DNA from: Sinomonas sp. ASV486
GTDB lineage: Bacteria; Actinomycetota; Actinomycetes; Actinomycetales; Micrococcaceae
Reading direction: 5' to 3'
NCBI RefSeq assembly: GCF_030908215.1
Contig: NZ_JAVFJK010000008.1
Location: 45,668 to 109,667 of the forward strand
Length of the DNA: 64,000 nucleotides
This document shows positions 46,397-54,954 of the stretch, in pieces (positions within the stretch are counted from its first letter, which is position 1; each line of letters opens with the position of its first letter). The notes under the pieces are model-generated. The model did no database searches. It was not told the DNA's origin and saw only the letters and a list, made by a program, of their open reading frames with translations. The position numbers and the translations under genes were made by a program.

Positions 46397-47173
46397 ATGG
46401 ATTACCTGACCAAACTCGGAGAGACCTTCTTTGACTGGAAGGTCATCGGCGAGGTCCTGCCTGCCCTCTTCACGGTCGGCCTGCCGAATACGCTCGTGCT
46501 CGCACTCTCCTCAGGGATCATCGGCACGGTGCTCGGCATGCTGCTCGCACTGATGGGGATCGCGCGAAATCCAGTAGCGCGATGGATCGCCCGGGGGTAC
46601 ACGGACATCTTCCGTGGACTGCCGGCGATCCTCACCATCCTCGCTATCGGCCTCGGCTTCGGCCCGATCGTCCGTGAGCTGACTGGGATCTCGAGCCCTT
46701 ATCCGATGGGCGTCGCTGCGCTCTCCCTCATCTCCTCGGCATACATCGGCGAGATCTTCCGCTCGGGCATCCAGAGCGTCGAGAAGGGCCAGCTCGAGGC
46801 TGCGCGCGCGCTCGGATTCGGCTACGGGCCGTCCATGCGGATGATCGTCGTGCCGCAGGGTGTGCGACGCGTGCTGCCGGCACTGGTGAACCAGTTCATC
46901 TCCCTGATCAAGGACTCCTCGCTTGTCTTCACCCTCGGGCTTCTCGCCTCCGAGCGGGAGATCTTCCAGATCGGCCAGGACGAGGCAGCTCGCACGGGCA
47001 ACCTCTCCGGCTACGTCGCGGCGGCGATTTTCTATCTGGCCATGACCATCCCGTTGACGCATCTCGTGAACTGGATCGACGCCCGCCTGCGGACCGGGAG
47101 GTCCAAGAACCGCGCCGAGAAGGCAGAGCCGGACGAGGCCGCAGCCATCCTCGGGAAGGGAGCCAAGTCATGA
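46397..47173 (+). CDS. Polar amino-acid ABC transporter permease
   Basis: 258 residues with about five membrane helices. [28 protein letters not shown] is the first, and [22 protein letters not shown] is the family signature. [38 protein letters not shown] contains the EAA loop. The C-terminus is a charged Lys/Glu tail. A single permease gene implies a homodimer. It begins 36 nt after the binding-protein stop and overlaps the ATPase gene by 4 bp (ATGA). Confidence 0.92.
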   Translation: MDYLTKLGETFFDWKVIGEVLPALFTVGLPNTLVLALSSGIIGTVLGMLLALMGIARNPVARWIARGYTDIFRGLPAILTILAIGLGFGPIVRELTGISSPYPMGVAALSLISSAYIGEIFRSGIQSVEKGQLEAARALGFGYGPSMRMIVVPQGVRRVLPALVNQFISLIKDSSLVFTLGLLASEREIFQIGQDEAARTGNLSGYVAAAIFYLAMTIPLTHLVNWIDARLRTGRSKNRAEKAEPDEAAAILGKGAKS

Positions 47174-47907
47174 GCCAGTTCTCCTCTGGATCCCTCGAGG
47201 CCAAAGGCATCCACCTCGCGTTCGGAAGCAACAAGGTTCTGCGTGGCATCGACCTCACCGTCCCTGCTGGCACAACGGCCTCCGTCATCGGCCCCTCGGG
47301 CTCGGGGAAGTCAACGCTCCTGCGCGTGATGAACCGGCTCATCGAGCCCGATGCCGGGGACATCCTTCTTGACGGCAAGTCCGTGCTGAAGGACAGCCCC
47401 GACGAGCTGCGCCGGCGTATCGGCATGGTCTTCCAGCAGTTCAACCTTTTCCCCCACAAGAGCGTGGGAGAGAACGTTGCGTTCGCCCTGCGCAAGCTCC
47501 GCAGAATGCCCAAGGAGCAGGCTCGCGACGAGGCGCTCGCCCAGCTTGACCTCGTGGGGCTCAAGCACAAGGCGGACGTGCGGCCGGCCACCCTCTCGGG
47601 TGGCCAGCAGCAGCGGGTCGCCATCGCACGGGCGCTGGCGATGAAGCCGGAGGTCATGTTCTTCGACGAGGCCACGTCCGCTCTGGACCCCGAGCTCGTC
47701 AAGGGCATCCTCGCGCTCATGACCGACCTCGCCAAGGGCGGTATGACCATGGTGGTTGTGACTCACGAGATGGGCTTCTCGCGGAACGTCTCGGACACGG
47801 TGTCCTTCATGGACGGCGGCGTCGTCGTCGAGTCCGGGGCGCCAGAGAAGCTCTTCGACAGCCCGCAGACCGACCGGCTCAAGCGCTTCCTGTCCGACGT
47901 GCTCTAG
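47170..47907 (+). CDS. Polar amino-acid ABC transporter ATPase
   Basis: 245 residues, GlnQ/GltL type. Walker [10 protein letters not shown] (about 40), Q-loop in [15 protein letters not shown], signature [15 protein letters not shown] and Walker [17 protein letters not shown] are intact, with the H-loop in VVVTHEMGF. It drives the permease encoded just upstream. The gene ends in front of a strong hairpin that closes the operon. Confidence 0.94.
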   Translation: MSQFSSGSLEAKGIHLAFGSNKVLRGIDLTVPAGTTASVIGPSGSGKSTLLRVMNRLIEPDAGDILLDGKSVLKDSPDELRRRIGMVFQQFNLFPHKSVGENVAFALRKLRRMPKEQARDEALAQLDLVGLKHKADVRPATLSGGQQQRVAIARALAMKPEVMFFDEATSALDPELVKGILALMTDLAKGGMTMVVVTHEMGFSRNVSDTVSFMDGGVVVESGAPEKLFDSPQTDRLKRFLSDVL

Positions 47908-47932
47908 AAGCGCAGCGTCGGAGCTTCCGCTC

Positions 47933-47983
47933 CACGCACGACGGCGGGGTCCCCACTTGCGGGGGACCCCGCCGTCGTCCGTG
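47933..47983. terminator. Strong terminator hairpin between convergent units
   Basis: 22-bp stem with one mismatch (47933-47954 with 47962-47983) and a 7-nt loop. The arm includes CGCACGACGGCGGGGTCCCC. It closes the amino-acid transporter operon and can also serve the Lrp gene, whose stop is 23 nt away on the other strand. Confidence 0.85.
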
Positions 47984-48005
47984 CCGGCTCCAGCGGGACC
48001 GTGCC

Positions 48006-48461
48006 CTATAACGGGAGGCCCCCGGCGCCCTTGAGGTCGCGCATGACAATCGTCGAGGTGAGCTTCGCGACGCCCGGCAGAGCGGCGAGGTGCTCGTCGT
48101 AGAGGCGCTGGTACGCGGGCAGATCGGCGGCGACGCAGCGCAGGAGGTAGTCGGGGTCGCCGAAGAGCCGGTACCCCTCGACGATCTGCGGCTCGGCCAC
48201 GACGGCGTCCTCGAAGGCGCGGATGCGCTCCTGGGAGGTCTCGCGCAGGGTCACGAAGACCATCGCCCCGAACCCTAGCCCGACCTTCGCGGGATCGACC
48301 TCCGCCCGATAGCTGCGGATCACCCCAGACGACTCGAGGTCCTTGAGCCTGCGGTGGCACGGTGCCACGGTCAGGCCGACCTCGGATGCCAACGCCGTCG
48401 CCGTCATCCGCCCGTCACGCTGGAGGGTACGCAAAATACTCTTGTCGATTGCGTCGATCAC
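48006..48461 (-). CDS. Lrp/AsnC-family regulator
   Basis: 151 residues. The N-terminal winged helix (about 1-60: DAIDKSILRTLQRDGRM, TALASEVGLTVAPCHRRLKDLESSGVI) is typical Lrp; the C-terminal RAM domain (FGAMVFVTLRE to STIVMRDLKG) binds amino acids and sets oligomer state. It probably controls the divergent LysE-family exporter in response to an amino acid; this arrangement is common. GTG 48461 is 6 nt after TAGATT. The dyad at 48494-48517 lies between the two promoters. Confidence 0.92.
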   Translation of the reverse strand: MIDAIDKSILRTLQRDGRMTATALASEVGLTVAPCHRRLKDLESSGVIRSYRAEVDPAKVGLGFGAMVFVTLRETSQERIRAFEDAVVAEPQIVEGYRLFGDPDYLLRCVAADLPAYQRLYDEHLAALPGVAKLTSTIVMRDLKGAGGLPL

Positions 48462-48467
48462 GATAGG

Positions 48468-48473
48468 AATCTA
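48468..48473 (-). promoter_or_regulatory. -10 box of the Lrp gene, leaderless
   Basis: TAGATT on the minus strand, 6 nt before GTG 48461. Confidence 0.55.
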
Positions 48474-48493
48474 TCCCAAGATCGATTCCGAGG

Positions 48494-48517
48494 CGAGAAA
48501 TTGGTGAGCACTTCTCG
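48494..48517. promoter_or_regulatory. Dyad operator between Lrp and LysE genes
   Basis: Perfect inverted repeat CGAGAA-N12-TTCTCG, placed over the expected -35 regions of both divergent promoters. It is a good candidate for Lrp binding. Confidence 0.5.
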
Positions 48518-48529
48518 GGGCAAGATTCG

Positions 48530-48535
48530 TACTCT
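48530..48535 (+). promoter_or_regulatory. -10 box of the LysE-family gene, leaderless
   Basis: TACTCT, then TGCAGC, then ATG 48542. Confidence 0.5.
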
Positions 48536-48541
48536 TGCAGC

Positions 48542-49216
48542 ATGGATCTGACCCCGCTGCTCGGCTTCGCCGCCATCTCCCTCACGCTCGCGCTCACCCC
48601 GGGCGCGGACTGGGCATACACCATTGCCGCGGGTCTCCGCCCCGGCTCCCCGGCGCCGTCGATCGCGGGGCTGTGCGCGGGATACGTGGTGCACACGGCC
48701 CTGGTCGCGATGGGGCTCGGAATGCTGCTCGCTGCACGGCCCGATCTGGTCTCCATGCTTTCCATCGCCGGGGCGGTGTACCTGGTCTGGCTAGGAGTTA
48801 CGACGACGCGTGGCTGGCGTCGGGCAGGATTCACCGGGGGCGGGGCGACGCTGCCCTCGGGGGAGGCGCTCGACGCCGCCGTGCGCACCCCGGGTCCCAT
48901 GGTCGACTTCCTCAAGGGCCTCGGCACGAGCGGGATCAATCCCAAGGCACTGCTGCTGTTCGCGGCAGTCATGCCGCAGTTCGTGCGCACCGGCTCGCCG
49001 ATGCCAGTCGTCGCCCAGACCACGGCGATGGGGCTCACCCATCTCGCGTTCACCATCGTGGTCTACACCCTCGTGGCGGTGGCAGCGCGCCGACTCCTGG
49101 CCGCCAAGCCGAAGCGGGCGCAGATCGTGACGCTCGTGAGTGGGGTGCTCATGCTCGGCATCGGCGGCGGGCTGCTCGCCGAGCAGGGCGCGGCCCTGAT
49201 CGGGACGCTCGCATAG
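48542..49216 (+). CDS. LysE/RhtB-family amino-acid exporter
   Basis: 224 residues with about six membrane helices. TPGADWAYTIAAGLRPGSPAPSIAGLCAGY (shown in part) is the family signature after the first helix, and FLKGLGTSGINPKALLLFAAVMPQFV is the conserved NPK segment. It exports amino acids or related molecules out of the cytoplasm; which ones cannot be told from sequence. The ATG follows TACTCT by 6 nt. Divergent from an Lrp regulator, its probable controller. Downstream lie two copies of a 17-bp sequence and a 21-bp repeat array. Confidence 0.9.
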   Translation: MDLTPLLGFAAISLTLALTPGADWAYTIAAGLRPGSPAPSIAGLCAGYVVHTALVAMGLGMLLAARPDLVSMLSIAGAVYLVWLGVTTTRGWRRAGFTGGGATLPSGEALDAAVRTPGPMVDFLKGLGTSGINPKALLLFAAVMPQFVRTGSPMPVVAQTTAMGLTHLAFTIVVYTLVAVAARRLLAAKPKRAQIVTLVSGVLMLGIGGGLLAEQGAALIGTLA

Positions 49217-49218
49217 GC

Positions 49219-49257
49219 GCCAGAGACCCCACAACCGGCTGCCAGAGACCCCACAAC
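49219..49257. repeat. Duplicated 17-bp element, period 22 bp
   Basis: GCCAGAGACCCCACAAC occurs at 49219-49235 and again at 49241-49257, directly after the exporter stop. It is distinct from the 21-bp family but shares its place at a gene 3' end. Confidence 0.85.
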
Positions 49258-49290
49258 GCCGAAAGGTGACCCGCGTCGGGTAGGCACGAC

Positions 49291-49384
49291 GCGGGGTCAC
49301 GTATCAGCGACTGGGGGTCACCTATCAGCGATGCGGGGTCACGTATCAGCGACGCGGGGTCACGTGTCAGCGACGCGGGGTCAG
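49291..49384. repeat. 21-bp tandem repeat array R4, four and a half units
   Basis: Units at 49291, 49312, 49333 and 49354 with core GCGGGGTCACGTATCAGC (second unit TGGGGGTCACC, fourth GTGTCAGC) and a partial core to 49384. It ends 3 nt before the hemL stop (TAG, 49388-49390). Read from hemL it has the TGACCCCGC orientation, as in R1 and R2. Confidence 0.94.
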
Positions 49385-49387
49385 GTC

Positions 49388-50701
49388 CTACGCGCCCGGG
49401 AGGGCCGCCGCGGCAGCCCGGGCCGCGGCCGGGAGCGCATCGAAAATGCGGGTCATCGCGGCGTCGTCGTGGGCGGCGGAGAGGAACCAGGCCTCGAAGA
49501 CGCTCGGCGGCAGGTACACACCGGAGTCGAGCATCGAATGGAAGAAGGGACCGTAGCGGAACGCCTCCTGGGCCTGCGCGTCAGCGTAGTTGTGCACGCC
49601 GCGCTCGGACGTGCCGAACGCGACGGAGAACAGGTTGCCGGCCCGCTGGATCGAGTGGTCGACCCCCTCGGCAGACAGTGCCGCCGAGACGGCCGCCGAA
49701 AGGTCTGCCGCCCGCGCATCGATGTGCGCGTACACGGCATCGGTGGCCAGACGCAGGGTCGCGACACCCGCAGCCATCGCCACCGGGTTTCCGGACAGCG
49801 TGCCGGCCTGGTACACCGGCCCCAGCGGCGCCAGATAATCCATGATCGATGCGCGGCCGCCGAGGGCCGCGACGGGCATGCCGCCGCCGATCACCTTGCC
49901 GAAAGTGAACAGGTCCGGGGCCCACCCCTCATGCTGGCCCGTGAGGCCCCAGTAGCCCGCGGATCCCACCCGGAAGCCGGTGAGGACCTCGTCCATGATG
50001 AAGAGCGCGCCGTGCTCGGCGGTGATCCGGCGCAGGCCCTCGTTGAAGCCCTCCCTGGGAGCGACGACGCCCATGTTTGCCGGTGCGGCCTCGGTGATGA
50101 CCGCCGCGATGCGCGACCCGTGCTCGGCGAAGGCTGCCTCGACAGCGGCGAGGTCGTTGTACGGCAGGACGAGGGTCTCGGCGGCGGTGGCAGCGGTGAC
50201 GCCCGCGGACCCCGGCAGCGCGAGCGTCGCGACTCCGGAGCCCGCCGCTGCGAGCAGCGAGTCGACGTGCCCGTGGTAGCAACCCGCGAACTTCACGACG
50301 ACATCGCGGCCGGTATACCCGCGTGCGAGGCGGATCGCGGTCATTGTCGCCTCGGTACCGGTGGAGACCATACGTACCCGCTCGACGGCCCCGACCCGCC
50401 CGATCAGGAGCTCAGCCAGCGCAGCCTCGTCCGGCGTGGAGGCGCCGAAGGACAGCCCGCGGTCCACGGCCGCGTGGACGGCCTCGAGGACCTCCGGCAC
50501 GGCATGGCCCAGGAGTGCGGGACCCCACGAGCACACGAGGTCCGTGTACTCCCGTCCGTCCGCGTCGGTCACGTACGGACCCTTCGCGGAAACGAGGAAG
50601 CGAGGCGTCCCTCCCACGGAACCGAACGCGCGAACGGGCGAGTTCACCCCTCCCGGCATGAGCAAGCGGGCACGGGCAAAGAGGTCCTCGGACGTGGTCA
50701 T
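49388..50701 (-). CDS. hemL: Glutamate-1-semialdehyde 2,1-aminomutase HemL
   Basis: 437 residues. [29 protein letters not shown] and [21 protein letters not shown] (all shown in part) mark the class III aminotransferase family; the PLP lysine is in [18 protein letters not shown], near residue 267. It converts glutamate semialdehyde to 5-aminolevulinate, the second step after HemA. The gene is last in the heme cluster, 118 bp downstream of the luciferase-like gene. Its TAG is followed almost at once by a 21-bp repeat array. Confidence 0.96.
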   Translation of the reverse strand: MTTSEDLFARARLLMPGGVNSPVRAFGSVGGTPRFLVSAKGPYVTDADGREYTDLVCSWGPALLGHAVPEVLEAVHAAVDRGLSFGASTPDEAALAELLIGRVGAVERVRMVSTGTEATMTAIRLARGYTGRDVVVKFAGCYHGHVDSLLAAAGSGVATLALPGSAGVTAATAAETLVLPYNDLAAVEAAFAEHGSRIAAVITEAAPANMGVVAPREGFNEGLRRITAEHGALFIMDEVLTGFRVGSAGYWGLTGQHEGWAPDLFTFGKVIGGGMPVAALGGRASIMDYLAPLGPVYQAGTLSGNPVAMAAGVATLRLATDAVYAHIDARAADLSAAVSAALSAEGVDHSIQRAGNLFSVAFGTSERGVHNYADAQAQEAFRYGPFFHSMLDSGVYLPPSVFEAWFLSAAHDDAAMTRIFDALPAAARAAAAALPGA

Positions 50702-50744
50702 GCCCCCATTCTTCCATCCAGCGGAGGGCGCGACGGCAGCGCGC

Positions 50745-50800
50745 GGCGAGTGACCGCCGTCGTGCGTGCCGCCCCAACGCGCACGACGCCGGCCCTCGCC
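50745..50800 (-). terminator. Imperfect terminator hairpin after the luciferase-like gene
   Basis: GGCGAG and GTCGTGCG on the left pair with CGCACGAC and CTCGCC on the right around mismatches. It lies 19 nt past the minus-strand stop at 50819. It shares the CGCACGAC core of other terminators and would separate hemL from the upstream heme genes. Confidence 0.55.
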
Positions 50801-50818
50801 TTCGCGGCCGACGTTGCC

Positions 50819-51874
50819 CTACGCGAGCAGGTCCGCCACGAGGGGTGCGACCTTGGTGCCGAAGAGCTCGATGCTCTTCATCATGGCGCCGTGCGAGAGT
50901 GTCCCGTTGGAGTACTTGAGGTCGAATCGCTCGGTGCCGAGGGCCTTGTGCGTGTCCGCGATCTTGCGTGCCACCGTCTCGGGCGAGCCCACATACAGGG
51001 CCCCCGGACGCGATGCCTGGGAGTTGAACTCGGTACGGCTGCCGGGGCCCCACCCGCGTTCCTCGCCGAGGCGGTTGCGCATCGCAAGCCAGTGCGGGAA
51101 GAGCTCCTCGCGGGCTTGCTCGTCGGTGTCCGCTATGTGCCCGGGCGAGTGCGTCGCGAGCATCGTGTAGGCCTGCTTGAACTTCTCGAGCGAGCGCTTG
51201 TACAGCTCGACGTAGGGCGCGAAGCGCGCGGGCTCGCCGCCGATGATCGCGAAGCTCACGGGGTAGCCGTACTGCGCGGCCCGGACCACCGACTGCGGCG
51301 TGCCGCCCACGCCGATCCATGTCCTCAGGAGCCCGTCCTCGAGGTGCGGATAGGCCGTGAGTCCGTTGATGGGCCCGCGGTGGCGGCCCTCCCAGCGGAC
51401 CGGGTTCTGGGAACGGACGCGGTCGAACAGCTCGAGCTTCTCCTCGAACAGCGTCTCGTAGTCTTCGAGATCGAAGCCGAAGAGCGGGAACGACTCGATG
51501 AACGAGCCCCTGCCGAGGATGACCTCGGCGCGGCCGTTCGAGACAGCGTCAAGCGTCGAGAACCGCTGGAAGACACGGACGGGATCGTCCGAGGAGAGGA
51601 CAGTGACCGCCGAGCCGAGCCGGATGTTCTCCGTCTTCGACGCAATCGCCGACAGGACCACCTCCGGCGCGGAGACGGCGAAGTCCTTGCGGTGATGCTC
51701 GCCGACGTCGAACGAGTAGAGGCCCACCTGATCGGCGAGGACGCCTTCCTCGACGACGTCGCGGATCACCTGGGCGTGCGGCTTCGGCTCACCGTCGGGG
51801 CCGAGCCCGACGTCGCCGAACGTGTTGAGGCCGAGAAGGACCGGGGTGTGCCCGTCATCTGCATGCATATGCAT
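50819..51874 (-). CDS. LLM-class (luciferase-like) flavin-dependent oxidoreductase
   Basis: 351 residues, bacterial-luciferase-like TIM barrel. LGLNTFGDVG near the start, IRLGSAVTVLSSDDPVRVFQRFSTLDAVSNGRAEVILGRGSF (family core; given in parts here as SAVTVLSSDDPVRVFQ and RAEVILGRG) and TWIGVGGTPQSVVRAA are diagnostic. FMN or F420 could be the cofactor; sequence alone does not decide. It sits between hemB and hemL on the same strand, an unexpected place. It starts 54 bp after hemB ends. ATG 51874 and ATG 51868 are both possible. No link to tetrapyrroles is known. Confidence 0.85.
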   Translation of the reverse strand: MHMHADDGHTPVLLGLNTFGDVGLGPDGEPKPHAQVIRDVVEEGVLADQVGLYSFDVGEHHRKDFAVSAPEVVLSAIASKTENIRLGSAVTVLSSDDPVRVFQRFSTLDAVSNGRAEVILGRGSFIESFPLFGFDLEDYETLFEEKLELFDRVRSQNPVRWEGRHRGPINGLTAYPHLEDGLLRTWIGVGGTPQSVVRAAQYGYPVSFAIIGGEPARFAPYVELYKRSLEKFKQAYTMLATHSPGHIADTDEQAREELFPHWLAMRNRLGEERGWGPGSRTEFNSQASRPGALYVGSPETVARKIADTHKALGTERFDLKYSNGTLSHGAMMKSIELFGTKVAPLVADLLA

Positions 51875-51927
51875 TCAAACCGCGAGGCTCGCTGCTTCAT
51901 TCCCTCCCGGTTGCACCGGTGCCCCGC

Positions 51928-52908
51928 TCAGGCCTCCTTGAGCCAGCCTGCGATCTCCGGCGCCCAGTACGTGAGGACCATGTTCGCGCCCGCCCGGCGG
52001 ATCCCCAGGACGGACTCCAGGATGGATGCCTTCCGGTCGATCCACCCGCGTGCGGCCGCCGCCTCGATCATCGAGTACTCCCCCGAGATCTGGTATGCGG
52101 CAACGGGGACCGGGCTCATGGCGGCGACGTCGGCGAGGATGTCGAGGTAGCTCATGGCCGGCTTGACCATGACCATGTCCGCGCCCTCCTCAAGGTCCAG
52201 CTCAACCTCGAGGAGCGCCTCGCGGCGGTTCGCGGCGTCCATCTGGTACGTGCGGCGGTCGCCCTGCAGCTGCGAATCGACGGCCTCGCGGAACGGCCCA
52301 TAGAACGCCGAGGCGTACTTGGCGGCGTAGGCGAGAATCGAGACATCATGGCGGCCGGCGGCGTCGAGCGCCTGGCGGATCACGGCAACCTGGCCGTCCA
52401 TCATGCCGCTCGGCCCGAGCACGTGGGCGCCCGCCTCAGCCTGCGCCACCGCCATCTGCCCGTAGATCTCGAGCGTCGCATCGTTGTCCACGCGGCCCTC
52501 GGCATCAAGGACGCCGCAGTGACCGTGATCGGTGAACTCGTCGAGGCACACGTCGCTCATGATCACGAGCGAGTCCCCGACCTCTTCACGCACGGCGCGG
52601 ATGCCCGCGTTGAGCACGCCGTCGGGGTCGAGCGACGCGGTGCCCTCGGCATCGCGCTCCTCGGGCACGCCGAACAGCATGATCCCGCCCAGCCCCAGCT
52701 CAGCGGCCTCGGCCGCCGCGCGCCGAAGCGTGTCCGAGGTGTGCTGGACGACGCCGGGCATCGACTGGATCGGCTGCGGCTCGGTGAGTCCCTCCCGCAC
52801 GAATGCAGGCAGGATGAGCTCGGCGGGGTGGAGACGCGTCTCGGCGACAAGTCGGCGCAGGGCAGGGGTCTGGCGCAGGCGACGGGGGCGGTGGGTCGGG
52901 AAGCTCAT
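51928..52908 (-). CDS. hemB: Delta-aminolevulinic acid dehydratase HemB
   Basis: 326 residues. The two Schiff-base lysines are in [12 protein letters not shown] (about K195) and [12 protein letters not shown] (about K249). The metal loop reads [14 protein letters not shown], with Asp in place of the zinc cysteines of the animal enzyme, so it belongs to the Mg-dependent or metal-flexible class. It joins two aminolevulinate molecules to make porphobilinogen. It follows hemD by 26 bp. Confidence 0.96.
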   Translation of the reverse strand: MSFPTHRPRRLRQTPALRRLVAETRLHPAELILPAFVREGLTEPQPIQSMPGVVQHTSDTLRRAAAEAAELGLGGIMLFGVPEERDAEGTASLDPDGVLNAGIRAVREEVGDSLVIMSDVCLDEFTDHGHCGVLDAEGRVDNDATLEIYGQMAVAQAEAGAHVLGPSGMMDGQVAVIRQALDAAGRHDVSILAYAAKYASAFYGPFREAVDSQLQGDRRTYQMDAANRREALLEVELDLEEGADMVMVKPAMSYLDILADVAAMSPVPVAAYQISGEYSMIEAAAARGWIDRKASILESVLGIRRAGANMVLTYWAPEIAGWLKEA

Positions 52909-52934
52909 GGCGTGACTTTCAGGATCGAGGTGGG

Positions 52935-53954
52935 TCAGGGATTGAGCGAACGGGCGATCGCGTCCACGATGCCTGCAGGGGACGGAGCCGAGGCGGTCGT
53001 CGCAGCCGGAATGCCGAGCCGCTCCAGCTCGGCGGCGGTCGGCTCGCCGATCGCGATGAGTCGGGTCTTCTCGAGTGGATGGAGCACGTCGTGGATCCGC
53101 CGGGCTGCGCTCGGCGACGCGGCGAGGATCGCGTCGAGACTCCCCGCCGCCAGCTCGTCGTTGGCCTCGTCGGGGGAAAGCACGACGGCGCGCGCTTCCT
53201 GCCCGGCCTGCTCACCAGCAGCGAGACTCGTCACGAGACGCCGTTCGGGGTTCGCGGGATAGTCCACCGTACTGTATGCCGTGACCGTCTCGACCGACCA
53301 GCCGCGGGCGTCCAGTCCCTCGGCCAGAGTCGGGGCCGCGAGGTTGCTCTGCGGAATGAGCACCCGGGTGATGCCCGCACCGTCGCCGCCCGCGGCCCCC
53401 GCGTCGTCCGCGTACGCCCAGAGCTCGACGAGTCCCTCGGCGGACTGCCTGCCTGCCGGAGCGAGGTCCACGCGGAGGCCCTCGGCCTCCAGCACGCGGC
53501 GCGAACTGGGGCCGATCGTGGCGATCCGCACCCCTGGCGGTACGAGCGCCGGAAGCCCGACGCCTCGCGTGGCCGCGACCTCCTTGAGGGCGCGCACGGT
53601 CGTGATGCTCGAGATGACGAGCCACCCGTACTCCCCCGCCGCGAGCCGGTCGAGGGCCGCGGACAGCAGGGCCTGATCCGGGGCACGCTCGAAGTCGATC
53701 ATGGGCAGCAGCAGCGGCTCCGCGCCCGCCTCAGCCAGCGCCGCTGCCATGGCCCCGGCACGGTCTGGGCTGCGGGTCAGCAGTACCCTTCGGCCCGCGA
53801 GAGGTGACCCCGCATCGCCGGGACGTGACCCCCGGCCACTGAGACGTGACCCCGCATCGCTGAGGGGTGACCCCCCATCACTGGGATCTGACCCCGCATC
53901 GCTGGGAGGTGACCCCGCATCGCTGGGAGGTGACCCCGCATCGCTGGCGGCCAT
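52935..53954 (-). CDS. hemD: Uroporphyrinogen-III synthase HemD with repeat-encoded N-terminus
   Basis: 339 residues; usual length is about 250-280. Residues 2-50 are seven 7-residue repeats of pattern xxSDAGS, translated from a 21-bp repeat array. The normal domain then starts with [19 protein letters not shown], the first strand of the HemD4 fold. [15 protein letters not shown] and VAAFVLSSPDE-like [13 protein letters not shown] follow. It closes hydroxymethylbilane to uroporphyrinogen III. ATG 53954 overlaps the hemC stop (TGATG). No ATG, GTG or TTG is in frame between this ATG and the core motif, so the extension must be translated if HemD is intact. Confidence 0.92.
   Translation of the reverse strand: MAASDAGSPPSDAGSPPSDAGSDPSDGGSPLSDAGSRLSGRGSRPGDAGSPLAGRRVLLTRSPDRAGAMAAALAEAGAEPLLLPMIDFERAPDQALLSAALDRLAAGEYGWLVISSITTVRALKEVAATRGVGLPALVPPGVRIATIGPSSRRVLEAEGLRVDLAPAGRQSAEGLVELWAYADDAGAAGGDGAGITRVLIPQSNLAAPTLAEGLDARGWSVETVTAYSTVDYPANPERRLVTSLAAGEQAGQEARAVVLSPDEANDELAAGSLDAILAASPSAARRIHDVLHPLEKTRLIAIGEPTAAELERLGIPAATTASAPSPAGIVDAIARSLNP
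53805..53951. repeat. 21-bp tandem repeat array R5, seven units, coding within hemD
   Basis: Seven contiguous units (starts 53805, 53826, 53847, 53868, 53889, 53910, 53931) with core TGACCCCGCATCGCTGGG on the plus strand. The last ends at 53951, and the hemD ATG is 53954-53952, so the array is codons 2-50 exactly. Units 2 and 4 are the most diverged. Relative to gene direction the array is inverted compared with R1, R2 and R4: it reads GCGGGGTCA, which has no stop in the hemD frame. Confidence 0.95.
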
Positions 53955-54952
53955 CAGGCGCGCAGGTCTGCGAGGTCCGCGGCGCCCTGTGCCAGCAGCT
54001 CCTCGGCCAGCTCGATGCCCAGAAGGGTCGCGCCGACCTCGGTCAGGCCGTCGGTGGCCCGCGCGAGGCGCAGCGACTTCGTGCCGTCCACCGCGCACAC
54101 CACGGCCTCGAGTCGGAGCATGCTCCCCTTGCGCCGGGCGAAGGCACCGACGGGTGCCGCACAGCCGGCTTCGAGGCGGGCCAGGAGCGCGCGTTCGGCC
54201 GTTACGGCGAGACGGGTATCGGCGTCCTCGATCGCAGCGAGCGCGTGCGCGAGTACGCCCTGAGCGGCAGAGGCGCCGCTCGCGGCACCGCCGTGCGCAG
54301 GCCGTTCGGGGGCGTCCTCGATGCGGCACTCGACTGCCAGAGCGCCCTGCCCGGGCGCCGGCAGCATGACTTCGGGCTCGAAGTGCTCGGTGACCACGTC
54401 CGTGCGGCCCAGACGGGCCAGCCCGGCGCCGGCGAGGACGACGGCGTCGAGGTCGCCTGGCGCCTCAGATGCGTTGCCCGGGAGTCCGGGAACCCGGCCC
54501 AGTCGCGTGTCGACATTGCCGCGGATGTCGAGGACCTCGAGGTCGGGCCGGAGGGCCCGCAGCTGGGCGGCGCGCCGTGGCGACCCGGTGCCGATCCTGG
54601 CGCCGGAGGGCAGCTCGGCGAGGGTGAGCCCGTCGCGGGCGCACAGCACGTCGCGGTGGTCGGCACGGACCGGGACAGCCGCGATGGACAGCCCGGGCGC
54701 GCCGGCGGTGGGAAGGTCCTTGAGCGAGTGGATCGCCACATCACACCGGTCCGCGAGGAGCGCTTCGCGCAGCGCCGCGACGAACACCCCGGTCCCGCCG
54801 AGGGACGCGAGGGATCCGGTCTTGACGTCACCCTCCGTGCGGATGCGCACGAGCTCGGTCGTGAAGCCTCCCACGGCTGAGAGCAGGTCGGCGGTCTGCT
54901 GCGACTGGGTCAGGGCGAGCGCGCTCCCGCGCGTTCCGATGCGAACGGACAT
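53954..54952 (-). CDS. hemC: Hydroxymethylbilane synthase HemC
   Basis: 332 residues. IGTRGSALALTQSQ opens the protein, HSLKDLPT marks the active site, and the dipyrromethane-binding Cys is in LEAGCAAPVGAFA (about 263). It links four porphobilinogens into hydroxymethylbilane. ATG 54952 lies 2 nt after the hemH stop. A longer in-frame start upstream would lie inside hemH. Its stop overlaps the hemD ATG by 1 nt. Confidence 0.96.
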   Translation of the reverse strand: MSVRIGTRGSALALTQSQQTADLLSAVGGFTTELVRIRTEGDVKTGSLASLGGTGVFVAALREALLADRCDVAIHSLKDLPTAGAPGLSIAAVPVRADHRDVLCARDGLTLAELPSGARIGTGSPRRAAQLRALRPDLEVLDIRGNVDTRLGRVPGLPGNASEAPGDLDAVVLAGAGLARLGRTDVVTEHFEPEVMLPAPGQGALAVECRIEDAPERPAHGGAASGASAAQGVLAHALAAIEDADTRLAVTAERALLARLEAGCAAPVGAFARRKGSMLRLEAVVCAVDGTKSLRLARATDGLTEVGATLLGIELAEELLAQGAADLADLRA

Positions 54953-54954
54953 GC

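Noticed and set aside
50702..50713. -10 box for hemL (AAGAAT, 6 nt before the ATG)
   Set aside because: The spacing fits the leaderless pattern, but the hexamer lacks the first T and no other support exists.
49331..52150. A 939-residue open frame antisense to hemL and the luciferase-like gene
   Set aside because: Arg/Gly/Glu-rich composition, no domain, and it lies opposite well-supported genes. It is a high-GC shadow frame.
53954..54329. Upstream extension of the HemD frame into hemC
   Set aside because: It overlaps hemC completely and is Arg-rich; the TGATG start at the hemC stop is a better start.
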